From: Clostridia bacterium
GTDB lineage: Bacteria > Bacillota > DSM-521 > Neomoorellales > Neomoorellaceae
Length of the DNA stretch: 14,634 bases
Assembly (NCBI GenBank): GCA_012727745.1
Contig: JAAYGJ010000243.1
Location: forward strand, 1-14,634
Reading direction: 5' to 3'
The notes under the pieces are model-generated. The model made no database searches. It had not been told where the DNA came from and saw only the letters and a program-made list of their open reading frames with translations. The position numbers and the translations under genes are program-made. Positions 7,087 to 14,222 of this stretch are shown in pieces. How positions within the stretch are numbered: position 1 is the first letter of the stretch; each line of letters begins with the position of its first letter.

Positions 7087-7665
7087 ATGTTTTATCGAGT
7101 TGCCAAATGTATCTGTTACCTTTTCTTGCGTTTTTTTTGCCGCTGGGAAGTTGAAGGCAGGGAACACCTTCCTCCCTCCGGTCCGGTGATAGTCTTTGCC
7201 AACCATGTTTCTTACCTGGATCCGGTTGTTGTAGGTGTTGCCCTGTCCCGGCCAGTTTATTTTATGGCCAAAGAGGAACTTTTTAAAATTCCCGTGTTAA
7301 AATGGATCATAACCGGATTGCATGCTTTCCCTGTCCGCCGCGGCCAGTCTGACCGCAGTGCTTTGAAGGCGGCTATGCAGATCTTAAACGAGGGCCGGGT
7401 TCTGGGGATATTTCCCGAGGGCAAACGCAGTAAGGACGGACGCTTAAACCCCTTCCTTGGCGGAGCGGCATTCCTGGCTATAAAAACTGGAGCACCGCTT
7501 TTACCAGTAGCAATTATCAATAGCAATAAAGTATTACAGGGCAAACGGCTTAAAGTTCAGATCGGTCCGCCTCTTTATTTTGAGAGAGATGGTCGTAGCG
7601 TTTCCCAGCAGTCTCACGTTATAACTACTGCGGCTTACCAGACGTTAGCGAAAATGTTGGCTTAA
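7087..7665 (+). CDS. plsC: 1-acyl-sn-glycerol-3-phosphate acyltransferase
   Basis: Adds the second acyl chain to lysophosphatidic acid, giving phosphatidic acid for membrane phospholipids; it acts at the inner face of the cytoplasmic membrane. The 192-residue protein has a short hydrophobic N-terminus (about 7-18), the catalytic NHVSYLD motif (39-45; His40 and Asp45 form the HX4D pair), FPVRRG (81-86), the substrate-phosphate motif FPEGKRS (109-115) and LLPVAI (138-143). An ATG at 7072 would add five residues. I prefer 7087 because GGGGAAG (7074-7079) is well spaced for it, and related proteins typically begin MFYR. It follows cmk after 47 bases. Substrate specificity cannot be read from the sequence. 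Confidence 0.9.
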   Translation: MFYRVAKCICYLFLRFFCRWEVEGREHLPPSGPVIVFANHVSYLDPVVVGVALSRPVYFMAKEELFKIPVLKWIITGLHAFPVRRGQSDRSALKAAMQILNEGRVLGIFPEGKRSKDGRLNPFLGGAAFLAIKTGAPLLPVAIINSNKVLQGKRLKVQIGPPLYFERDGRSVSQQSHVITTAAYQTLAKMLA

Positions 7666-7695
7666 GGCCACTTTTTTTAAGTTGAGGAAGGATTT

Positions 7696-7724
7696 TTTAC
7701 CTTTTTCGCGAAAGATAATAATAT
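7696..7724 (+). promoter_or_regulatory. Possible weak promoter for ispH-S1
   Basis: The 112-base gap between plsC and ispH contains TTTACC (7696-7701) and TAATAT (7719-7724) at a 17-base spacing, each matching 4 of 6 consensus positions. Downstream, CGGCG (7732-7736) could pair with CGCCG (7750-7754). This is the only promoter-like arrangement I see there; readthrough from plsC is equally possible. Confidence 0.25.
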
Positions 7725-7777
7725 TGGATAGCGGCGTCAAATTAACTGGCGCCGGCCATGCTGGGAGAAGATAATGG

Positions 7778-9994
7778 GTGGAAGTTATTGTCTCTGATTA
7801 TGCCGGGTTTTGTTTTGGGGTAGCACGGGCTGTGGAGATGGCTAGGAAGGCTGCCAAGCCAGTAGCATCTCTGGGGCCTTTAATTCATAACCGGCAGGTC
7901 GTAACACAATTATCCGAGGAAGGCGTTTATCCGGTTGCTTCGCTTGAAGAGGTAGCTGAAGGCCGGATTTTAATACGCTCCCATGGCGTTGAGCCACAGG
8001 TACTGGCTGAAGCCAGCAAAAAAAATCTGGAGGTTATTGACGCTACGTGTCCCCATGTGGCCAGGGCGCAACGACTGGCAGCCAAGCTGGCCGCAGAGGG
8101 CTTCCAGGTTATAATTGTGGGCGAACCTGAACATCCTGAAGTTAAGGGTCTGGCAGGTTGGGCTGGCCCGGGAACACTAGTTATCCCCAATAAACAAGCA
8201 GCAGCAGCCTTAACACCCTATCCCAAGCGGGCGGTTATAGCCCAGACTACTCAACCACAGCAAAAGCTGGAAGAAGTGGTTGAGGCTTTACGCCCTATTA
8301 CAACTAATCTGGTTGTACACAATACCGTTTGCCAGGCTACCCGCCAGCGTCAACAAGCTGCAATAATGCTGGCGTCGCAGGTAGATGTAATGGTGGTAGT
8401 TGGTGGCAGGGAAAGTGCTAATACCCGGCACTTGGCAGAACTATGCCAGGCTACCGGAACACCAACCTACCATGTGGAAACTGCCGGGGAATTGTGTCAC
8501 CAGTGGTTTTATAATGCCCGCAGGGTCGGGGTCACAGGTGGCGCTTCGACCCCAGCCTGGATTATTGAGGAGGTAGTAGCAATGTTGACTGACAAAGAAA
8601 TTTCTGTCGAAATTGAAGGAAAGGAACCGGAGTTTGCATCGGAACCGGTTAATGAGGTTAACAATAAACCGGAAACTGACCCCGATGTTCCGGTTGCAGC
8701 GACAGAGGGGGCTGGAGTGCCGGAAGAACAGGATAAAGGCGCTGAGGAAGTAGAAGAAAAAGAAGAAGTGCAACAGGAAGCAAATGATGGGGTAGTTGCA
8801 GAGGGAGCAGCAGAAAAACCTGCAGAGGAAATTGATGAAGAGGCAATGCAGGAGATAGACGCCCAAATGCCAGAACTACGACGGGGAGCAATTATAAGTG
8901 GCACTATTGTTCAGGTAAACGCCAATGAGGTTCTGGTTGATGTTGGTGGTAAGTCAGAAGGCATAATCCCCTTAAATGAACTTTCCCATCGCAATATCGA
9001 GGTTCCCCATGAAATAGTTGCTGTTGGGGATAAGGTTAATGTGATGGTCCTAAAACCCGAGGACGAAGAAGGCCATCCTGTGCTATCCAAGCGGCGAGCT
9101 GATCGCAAGGCCGCCTGGGATAAGTTAGAAGCATACCTGGAAAGCGGTGAAGAACTCCAGGGTGAAGTAATAGAAGTGGTTAAGGGCGGTTTACTGGTAG
9201 ACGTAGGCGTCAGAGGTTTTGTGCCAGCCTCTCTGGTAGAACGTGGCTATGTTGAAGATTTAAACGTTTACCTGGGTAAAAAGTTACGTTTACGTGTAAT
9301 CGAACTTGACCGGGCTAAAAATAAAGTTGTCCTTTCCCAGAAAGCCATTCTGGAGGAAGAATATGAAAGGTTGCGCCAGAGCACCTGGGACAGCCTCGAA
9401 GTAGGCCAGGTCCGCAAAGGCATTGTCAGGCGCTTAACGAACTTCGGCGCCTTTGTGGAATTAGGCGGTGTAGATGGCTTGCTTCACGTTTCGGAAATAT
9501 CCTGGGGTCGGGTGGAACATCCCCGGGACGTATTGACTGAAGGCCAGGAGCTAGAAGTAAAAGTTCTGGGGTTCAATCGGGAAGAGGGCAAAGTTTCGCT
9601 GGGGCGCAAGCAATTGCTGCCTAACCCCTGGGAAACTGCTGCCGAGCGTTATCCGGTGGGAACTATTGTTCAGGGTAAAGTGTTACGAATTGCTCCCTTT
9701 GGTGCCTTTGTTGAGGTTGAGCCCGGGATAGAAGGCTTGGTGCATATTTCCCAGCTTGATGAGAGCCATGTGGAAAAACCGGAAGATGTAGTAGCAGTAG
9801 GTGATATGGTGCCGGTAAAAGTCCTGGGAGTTGACCAGGAAGCCCAGCGCATGAGCCTTAGTATCCGTCAGGCCAACCGTGCCAAAGAAAAGAGGATTTC
9901 TAAGCAGGCAAATAACATTAGCGAAGTTAATTCCGAAAGCGGTCCCAAGCTGGGGGATTTATTTGGCGACCTTTTTGAAGAAGAAAGTAAGTAA
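7778..9994 (+). CDS. ispH-rpsA: IspH (HMBPP reductase) fused to ribosomal protein S1-like four-S1-domain protein
   Basis: The 738-residue fusion has three parts. Residues 1-275 are 4-hydroxy-3-methylbut-2-enyl diphosphate reductase, the last MEP-pathway step, which yields IPP and DMAPP. The [4Fe-4S] ligands are Cys12 (GFCFGV), Cys91 (DATCPHV) and Cys185 (NTVCQATRQRQ), with HPEV at 119-122 and GGRESANT at 209-216. Residues about 276-365 form a strongly acidic, low-complexity linker rich in Glu. Four S1 RNA-binding domains follow at about 368-440, 456-522, 541-611 and 626-697; the last two have the classic NFGAFVEL and PFGAFVEV strands. The start is GTG with GGGAGAAG 7 bases upstream. Such fusions are known in Clostridia. 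The S1 part may help mRNA binding in translation, but its role is inferred. Confidence 0.96.
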   Translation: MEVIVSDYAGFCFGVARAVEMARKAAKPVASLGPLIHNRQVVTQLSEEGVYPVASLEEVAEGRILIRSHGVEPQVLAEASKKNLEVIDATCPHVARAQRLAAKLAAEGFQVIIVGEPEHPEVKGLAGWAGPGTLVIPNKQAAAALTPYPKRAVIAQTTQPQQKLEEVVEALRPITTNLVVHNTVCQATRQRQQAAIMLASQVDVMVVVGGRESANTRHLAELCQATGTPTYHVETAGELCHQWFYNARRVGVTGGASTPAWIIEEVVAMLTDKEISVEIEGKEPEFASEPVNEVNNKPETDPDVPVAATEGAGVPEEQDKGAEEVEEKEEVQQEANDGVVAEGAAEKPAEEIDEEAMQEIDAQMPELRRGAIISGTIVQVNANEVLVDVGGKSEGIIPLNELSHRNIEVPHEIVAVGDKVNVMVLKPEDEEGHPVLSKRRADRKAAWDKLEAYLESGEELQGEVIEVVKGGLLVDVGVRGFVPASLVERGYVEDLNVYLGKKLRLRVIELDRAKNKVVLSQKAILEEEYERLRQSTWDSLEVGQVRKGIVRRLTNFGAFVELGGVDGLLHVSEISWGRVEHPRDVLTEGQELEVKVLGFNREEGKVSLGRKQLLPNPWETAAERYPVGTIVQGKVLRIAPFGAFVEVEPGIEGLVHISQLDESHVEKPEDVVAVGDMVPVKVLGVDQEAQRMSLSIRQANRAKEKRISKQANNISEVNSESGPKLGDLFGDLFEEESK

Positions 9995-10010
9995 TACACG
10001 GGGAATTTTT

Positions 10011-11048
10011 ATGGTGAATACTGGCGAAGAGCGGGGCAATCGCAAGCTGGATCATCTGCGCTTATTCAGGCAGTGTTATAAGGCATGCAATAGCCTAGAA
10101 GACATCCATCTGGTACATCAGGCCTTGCCTGAAGTTGACTGGAAGGATATTGATTTGAGTTGTCGGTGGCTGGGGAAATCCCTGGCCGCCCCTTTTATTA
10201 TTAACGCAATAACCGGCGGCCCGCCGGAGACCAAAAAAATTAATGCTGCCCTGGCCCGGGCTGCCCGGGAGACAGGTATTGCTCTGGCAGTAGGCGCTCA
10301 ACGGGCGGCAATAGAAAACAAGGCCTGGGCAGATAGTTTTTACATTGCCCGTCAGGAAAACCCTGACGGGATTATCCTGGCCAATCTAGGGGCAGGCAAT
10401 ACTTTGGAGGCAGCCCGGGAAGCGGTGGCAATGCTCGCTGCTGATGGCTTACAGGTGCATCTTAATGCAGCTCAAGAGTTAGCAATGCCAGAGGGTGACC
10501 GGTCTTTTCGCGGTTGGCTGGATAATATCAGGGTTATGAGTGCAAACCTGGAGGTGCCGGTAATTGCAAAAGAAGTAGGTTTTGGTATTTCCAGGGAAAC
10601 AGCGCAACAGCTAGTGGCCGCCGGGGTGCGCATAATTGATGTCGGCGGCTGTGGTGGTACTGATTTTGTTGCAATTGAAAACAAACGCCGTGGCAAACCG
10701 CTGGAGGTGCTGCAAGATTGGGGGCTTACAACTGCAGTTAGCCTGATCGAAGTCAAATCGCTGGCAGAGCCGCCGGAACTGGTAGCGACCGGTGGTATTA
10801 ATAGCGCCCTAGATGCAGCTAAGGCTCTGGCCCTGGGGGCCAAAATTGTCGGTGCCGCCGGGCATTTTTTAAATATTCTTCTTGAACGGGGAGAAAAGGC
10901 ACTTATTGCCGAGATACAAGCCTGGCAGGAGGATTTAAGACGAATTTTGCTGTTAACGGGTTGTATTACTCCGGCAGAACTATCCCATAGGCCAGTTGTT
11001 ATAACTGGCAAGACCAGGGAGTGGCTGCAGGGGATTAAACGGCGTTAG
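10011..11048 (+). CDS. fni: Type 2 isopentenyl-diphosphate delta-isomerase
   Basis: FMN- and NADPH-dependent enzyme that interconverts IPP and DMAPP, acting directly on the products of the upstream IspH. The 345-residue protein shows RKLDHL (11-16), VHQALPE (35-41), AITGG (66-70), VGAQRAAIE (94-102), NLGAGN (125-130), HLNAAQELAMPEGDR (150-164, with catalytic-region Gln155 and Glu156), KEVGFGIS (187-194), DVGGCGGTDF (210-219) and ATGGINSALDAAKALALGA (259-277). The frame stays open leftward into ispH, but ATG 10011 follows GGGGA (10000-10004) and places the conserved RKLDH at the usual distance from the N-terminus. GTG 10014 is a close alternative. The gap to ispH is 16 bases. A terminator follows, so this closes the unit. 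Confidence 0.95.
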   Translation: MVNTGEERGNRKLDHLRLFRQCYKACNSLEDIHLVHQALPEVDWKDIDLSCRWLGKSLAAPFIINAITGGPPETKKINAALARAARETGIALAVGAQRAAIENKAWADSFYIARQENPDGIILANLGAGNTLEAAREAVAMLAADGLQVHLNAAQELAMPEGDRSFRGWLDNIRVMSANLEVPVIAKEVGFGISRETAQQLVAAGVRIIDVGGCGGTDFVAIENKRRGKPLEVLQDWGLTTAVSLIEVKSLAEPPELVATGGINSALDAAKALALGAKIVGAAGHFLNILLERGEKALIAEIQAWQEDLRRILLLTGCITPAELSHRPVVITGKTREWLQGIKRR

Positions 11049-11073
11049 ATGATAATTAATTATCTTACCTAAG

Positions 11074-11111
11074 AACCCAGCGTCGCAGGGGACGGTGGGT
11101 TTTTCGTTTTT
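11074..11111 (+). terminator. Intrinsic terminator after fni
   Basis: AACCCA (11074-11079) pairs with TGGGTT (11096-11101). After one G-G mismatch, CGTC (11081-11084) pairs with GACG (11091-11094), leaving a 6-base loop. The right arm runs straight into TTTTTCGTTTTT, a good U-tract. It lies 25 bases after the fni stop and separates the isoprenoid genes from the sporulation cassette. Confidence 0.88.
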
Positions 11112-11179
11112 ACGAAGAGAATGGCAGCTCGGCGGTTGGAAAATGTTGCTGGCAGGAAACAGAGGTTTATGGGCGGGTA

Positions 11180-11193
11180 TTTGCAAATGCAAA
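11180..11193. repeat. Palindrome TTTGCA-AA-TGCAAA upstream of the DUF1614 gene
   Basis: Perfect 6-bp arms around a 2-base centre form a dyad that fits a dimeric regulator site. It lies 82 bases before the chosen start, in the otherwise featureless gap between the terminator and the DUF1614 gene. A binding protein cannot be named. Confidence 0.3.
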
Positions 11194-11223
11194 ACCGAAA
11201 TAACTTAGCTTCACGGCAACCAG

Positions 11224-11252
11224 GTATATTTAGGCTTTGATGGGGAAGTCTA
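11224..11252 (+). promoter_or_regulatory. Weak candidate forespore sigma-F-type promoter
   Basis: GTATA (11224-11228), 14 bases, then GGGAAGTCTA (11243-11252) resembles the GYATA / GGNNANANTR pattern with one clear mismatch and a spacer one base short. It would start transcription just before the ribosome binding site of a cassette containing spoIIP. The match is degenerate and could be chance. Confidence 0.18.
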
Positions 11253-11260
11253 TTGCCTGG

Positions 11261-11266
11261 AAGGTG
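11261..11266 (+). promoter_or_regulatory. Ribosome binding site deciding the DUF1614 start
   Basis: AAGGTG is 8 bases from ATG 11275 but only 2 bases from the upstream in-frame ATG 11269, which favours 11275. Confidence 0.6.
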
Positions 11267-11274
11267 ATATGTTT

Positions 11275-12018
11275 ATGGCAGGTTATACTTTCGGGGTAAT
11301 TATGGTAGTTATTGTTTTTGGCCTGGTGTTTTTTGGACTTGCGCAGCGCGTTCTGGACCGACTTTACTTAAACGACAAAGTAGCCTTATTACTATTGGTG
11401 GCGATGATTGCCGGCAGTTTTATAAATATTCCCCTCTCTGCTGGAAGAGTTGTCAGCTCAATTAACGTAGGCGGCGCTGTAATACCCCTTGGATTAGCCC
11501 TTTATGTTCTTTACCGGGCGGGAACGGCCCGGGAAATAGGGCGGGCTTTACTGGTGGCTGCGGTAACGGCTGCAGTGCTGTATGGTATTGGCTTATATAC
11601 CCGGGGAGTAGGCGAGCCATGGGATGTCAACGTCCTGGGACTGCTGGACCCACTTTTTTATTATCCTTTGGTAGCCGGTATCGTTGCCTATCTCGTTGGT
11701 CGCTCCCGGCGAGCGGCATTTGTGGGCGCTATCCTGGGAGTTCTGGTCCTTGACCTAGCTGATATTGTTTACTATCTCAATAGCGGTCTGCGGGGCACTG
11801 TTTCCTTCGGCGGCGCCGGCATTATTGATACCACTTTTTTAGCTGCAGTAGTTGCAGTTTTACTGGCAGAAATCATTGGTGAAGCGCGGGAAAGACTGCA
11901 GGGCGGCCCTAAAGAGGCAGGTCATGCCCGTTCCCTGCTGGCGGGACTGCGGTCGCCTTTAGCAAAACCATTGCCTGATAAAACAGAGGATAACGGAGGT
12001 GAATCTGAAGGTGAATAG
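11275..12018 (+). CDS. DUF1614-like multi-pass membrane protein, function unknown
   Basis: A 247-residue integral membrane protein that I recognise as resembling the DUF1614 family; no biochemical role is known to me. Hydrophobic segments lie at about 5-24, 36-53, 66-81, 90-107, 125-142, 147-168 and 184-203, so six or seven helices. Conserved-looking features include SFINIPL (48-54), a GG pair at 67-68, the polar DLADIVYY (160-167) inside a helix, and GGAGIIDTTFL (179-189). The last 40 or so residues are hydrophilic, charged and probably cytoplasmic. The start at 11275 is chosen from the AAGGTG spacing; 11269 would add two residues. It overlaps spoIIP by 8 bases, pointing to a shared transcript and possibly a membrane or envelope role during sporulation. 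That role is inference from position only. Confidence 0.75.
   Translation: MAGYTFGVIMVVIVFGLVFFGLAQRVLDRLYLNDKVALLLLVAMIAGSFINIPLSAGRVVSSINVGGAVIPLGLALYVLYRAGTAREIGRALLVAAVTAAVLYGIGLYTRGVGEPWDVNVLGLLDPLFYYPLVAGIVAYLVGRSRRAAFVGAILGVLVLDLADIVYYLNSGLRGTVSFGGAGIIDTTFLAAVVAVLLAEIIGEARERLQGGPKEAGHARSLLAGLRSPLAKPLPDKTEDNGGESEGE
11995..12001 (+). promoter_or_regulatory. Ribosome binding site deciding the spoIIP start
   Basis: GGAGGTG ends 9 bases before GTG 12011. The alternative GTG at 11999 lies inside this sequence and so cannot use it. Confidence 0.75.
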
Positions 12019-13273
12019 AACAAAACGCTGGTATATATTACTGACAGGACTGACGGTGTTAGTCTTTAGCCTGGCCTTGCTTAGTTATATACAGGACAGG
12101 TGGCAGATCCCTGCCAGCTCAGTACTTAAGGTGTTTAACCTTTCCTGGGATGAACATACAAGCGGAGAGTATACAATTCTGGTCGACGAGCAGGGACAGG
12201 TGCTGGATATGATGGCGCGCCGCGTTTACTTGAACGATGAGTTTATTGCTGCTGATAACTGGCGTTACCGGGTAATTCGCATCGAGGGCAACCGGGCCAT
12301 TTGCCACAAGTTAAAATTAGAGCAGGTTTCTTTCAGCGAAGCTGAGCTGACTGCCTTAGCAGACACGGAGATTCCAGTACAAGGACGGGGCAACCAGACA
12401 ATAGGTCTTTATTACACCCATGACGGCGAATCTTATGTGCCTACTGAAGGAACGGAAAATATCCCGGGTAAAGGGGGTATCTTACGGGTTGGCTCTGTTT
12501 TTGCAGAAAAGTTACGTAACCTGGGTTTAAATATAATTGACGATAAAACTTCACATGCTCCCCATGATGATGCTGCCTACCGACGCTCACGTCGCACAGC
12601 CATATCATTAATTAAACAGGGAGCAGCAGCGATTTTTGATGTGCACCGGGACGGAGTGCCAGACCCTGATTTTTATCGCCAGGTAATTAATAATCAAAAA
12701 GTTACCAAAGTACGATTAGTCGTGGGGCGGCAAAATCAAAATATGAACTCTAACCTGGATTATGCTAAGAGGATTAAAGCTGTAGCTGATCAACGTTACC
12801 CGGGCTTAATTCAAGGTATATTTATTGGCAGCGGCAGTTTTAACCAGGACCTTTCGCCTCGTTCCATGCTCCTGGAGGTCGGAACGCATACCAATTCCAG
12901 GGAAGAGGCTGAACGGGGAGTAAAGCTTTTTGCCGATATCGTTCCTCCTGTCCTGGGAAGTGTAAGCCGCCCTGCTGCTGCTCAAACTGCCAGCAGTTCT
13001 GCTGACTGGACCAGTGTTTTGCTAATTATTCTTGCCTTTGCCATCGGCGCCGGAGCCTACCTGTTTATTTCAGCCGGGAGCTGGGATAAAGCACTAGCCA
13101 GGCTAAAACAGTTTTCGTCGATTGAATGGGTAAACTTAATGGGCTGGTCAAGAACAGGCAAACAGAAGTTTTTAGGTCTTTTGGTGCGACAGTCTAAGCG
13201 GAGCCAACCTGGCCCCTTAAAGACAGAACGTTCCCGGGATAAGGAGCGGAACGGCAACGCTGGTAACAAATGA
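12011..13273 (+). CDS. spoIIP: Stage II sporulation protein P, peptidoglycan hydrolase
   Basis: SpoIIP is a zinc-type N-acetylmuramoyl-L-alanine amidase and endopeptidase that, with SpoIID and SpoIIM, remodels septal peptidoglycan for engulfment of the forespore. The 420-residue protein has a basic start and a membrane anchor (about 8-27). A divergent region follows, then the catalytic domain (about 130-318) with YYTHDGESYVPT (His137, Glu140), DVHRDGVPD (His212), VGRQNQN (238-244) and LLEVGTHTN (Glu289). Those four residues are the likely metal and catalytic set. Unusually, a second strongly hydrophobic helix (about 334-354) and a basic tail of about 65 residues follow; the Bacillus protein as I know it has only the N-terminal anchor. 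GTG 12011 is chosen by Shine-Dalgarno spacing; it overlaps the DUF1614 gene by 8 bases. spoIID and spoIIM are not in the window. Confidence 0.93.
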   Translation: MNRTKRWYILLTGLTVLVFSLALLSYIQDRWQIPASSVLKVFNLSWDEHTSGEYTILVDEQGQVLDMMARRVYLNDEFIAADNWRYRVIRIEGNRAICHKLKLEQVSFSEAELTALADTEIPVQGRGNQTIGLYYTHDGESYVPTEGTENIPGKGGILRVGSVFAEKLRNLGLNIIDDKTSHAPHDDAAYRRSRRTAISLIKQGAAAIFDVHRDGVPDPDFYRQVINNQKVTKVRLVVGRQNQNMNSNLDYAKRIKAVADQRYPGLIQGIFIGSGSFNQDLSPRSMLLEVGTHTNSREEAERGVKLFADIVPPVLGSVSRPAAAQTASSSADWTSVLLIILAFAIGAGAYLFISAGSWDKALARLKQFSSIEWVNLMGWSRTGKQKFLGLLVRQSKRSQPGPLKTERSRDKERNGNAGNK

Positions 13274-13734
13274 TCATTATTTACCATTGTTTCGGAGGAA
13301 CCCATTCTTCAGTAACGGCAGCAGCCATTCATCTGGGGCTGTTACCCAGGGACAGGCTTCCTACGGCAGCGGAGTTTCGTGCCCTGCCGTATTTTGATGC
13401 CCGCCGCAAAGGCGAAGAGGGCGAGATCAGATTTATGGGTAGAGACTCTGCTGGAAATAACATATATACGGTTGGTAAAAAAAATCTAGGCACCAGGTTC
13501 GAGGCTCTTTTTTATGACCTGGCAGTAGCCCTGGGGGTACCGCAGCAGGAAATTCTTTTGTTAAATACCTCCCCTCTGGTAAATCATGCTATGAAGTTGG
13601 GAGGCTTTATTTCCCGGCGCCTGGGTCTGGTAAGCGTAGGACGCCCCCTGGTAGTCTGGGGTACCAGGCGGGCTTATTTTAATCTTGTGCGATTTGTTAA
13701 TGACCGGGGCGCTTTAGGAGGGGAAGCGCCTTGA
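13270..13734 (+). CDS. DUF3189 family protein, first copy
   Basis: A 154-residue protein of unknown function that I assign to DUF3189. It opens with a short beta strand and a Gly/His loop, IIIYHCFGGTHSSVTAA (Cys7, Gly9, Gly10, Thr11, His12), then a helix ending IHLGLL. Other conserved-looking parts are LP.AAEF (30-36), IRFMGRDSAGNNIYTVG (53-69) and LLLNTSPLVN (96-105). The strand-loop-helix start suggests a phosphate- or metal-binding alpha/beta fold, which is inference. There is no signal peptide or clear membrane helix. ATG overlaps the spoIIP stop as ATGA and the nearest AAGGAG (13241-13246) is 23 bases away, so expression probably depends on coupling to spoIIP. It is about 30 percent similar by eye to the next gene. 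Confidence 0.85.
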   Translation: MIIIYHCFGGTHSSVTAAAIHLGLLPRDRLPTAAEFRALPYFDARRKGEEGEIRFMGRDSAGNNIYTVGKKNLGTRFEALFYDLAVALGVPQQEILLLNTSPLVNHAMKLGGFISRRLGLVSVGRPLVVWGTRRAYFNLVRFVNDRGALGGEAP

Positions 13735-14180
13735 AGCTGGTTATTTATGCTTGTTTTAGTGGTACTCACGCTGCTGTAGTTGCTGCATTAATTCACCTGG
13801 GCTGGCTTAAACCGCAAGTTCTACCTTCCTGGGAAGAATTAGATAAGCACCCTGAATTTAACACACCAACCGGCAGAGGCGGTTTGCGCTTTTTAGGCCG
13901 AACCGGCGAGGGCTATGCTGTATATACTGCTGCTATAGGTAATGACGGGGAGCTTGTGCGCCGGGCAGTGCAATCTTTTCTGCCGCTGGTGGGACGGAAG
14001 CCAACCGAGGTAGTCTGGCTCGACCTTTCTCAACAAGTTTCATTATTATGGCGTGCCGGTGCATTTTTACAACGGTATTCAGCCCTGTACTGGCTGGGAA
14101 CATTGTTGTTGCGCTACAGTTTAAAAAAGGATTACTGGCGTTTGGTAAAAGTAGTAGGAAAAGTTCGGGCAAATCAATAG
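13731..14180 (+). CDS. DUF3189 family protein, second copy
   Basis: A 149-residue paralogue of the gene before it, also of unknown function. It repeats the same layout: LVIYACFSGTHAAVVAAL (Cys8, Gly11, Thr12, His13), IHLGWL (21-26), LPSWEEL (31-37) and LRFLGRTGEGYAVYTAA (52-68). The loop Cys, Gly-Thr-His and the FxGRxxxGxxxYT pattern are shared with the first copy, while the His before the Cys is Ala here and the second loop Gly is Ser. The C-terminal third is more hydrophobic (about 105-130) but broken by charged residues, so I do not call a membrane helix. The start is TTG with a strong AGGAGGGG (13716-13723) 7 bases upstream, and it overlaps the previous stop (TTGA). The retained, diverged pair suggests distinct roles or a heterodimer. 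Confidence 0.83.
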   Translation: MKLVIYACFSGTHAAVVAALIHLGWLKPQVLPSWEELDKHPEFNTPTGRGGLRFLGRTGEGYAVYTAAIGNDGELVRRAVQSFLPLVGRKPTEVVWLDLSQQVSLLWRAGAFLQRYSALYWLGTLLLRYSLKKDYWRLVKVVGKVRANQ

Positions 14181-14222
14181 TATGAGAAAGAAGCAGGAAA
14201 TGCAAAATGTCAGCAGTTGTAC

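Noticed and set aside
8441..8904. Minus-strand open frames opposite the IspH-S1 linker
   Set aside because: They arise from the Glu-rich linker codons, giving Phe/Leu or Ser-rich antisense translations; not genes.
9879..10010. N-terminal extension of fni into the end of ispH
   Set aside because: This frame runs inside the S1 fusion gene with no family similarity; ATG 10011 has its own ribosome binding site and gives the usual N-terminus.
10472..11011. Long minus-strand open frame opposite fni
   Set aside because: It is Ser/Pro/Arg-rich with no recognisable motif and lies entirely opposite a well-identified gene; typical antisense shadow.
11999..12010. GTG 11999 as the spoIIP start
   Set aside because: It lies within the GGAGGTG that serves as the ribosome binding site; GTG 12011 has correct spacing.
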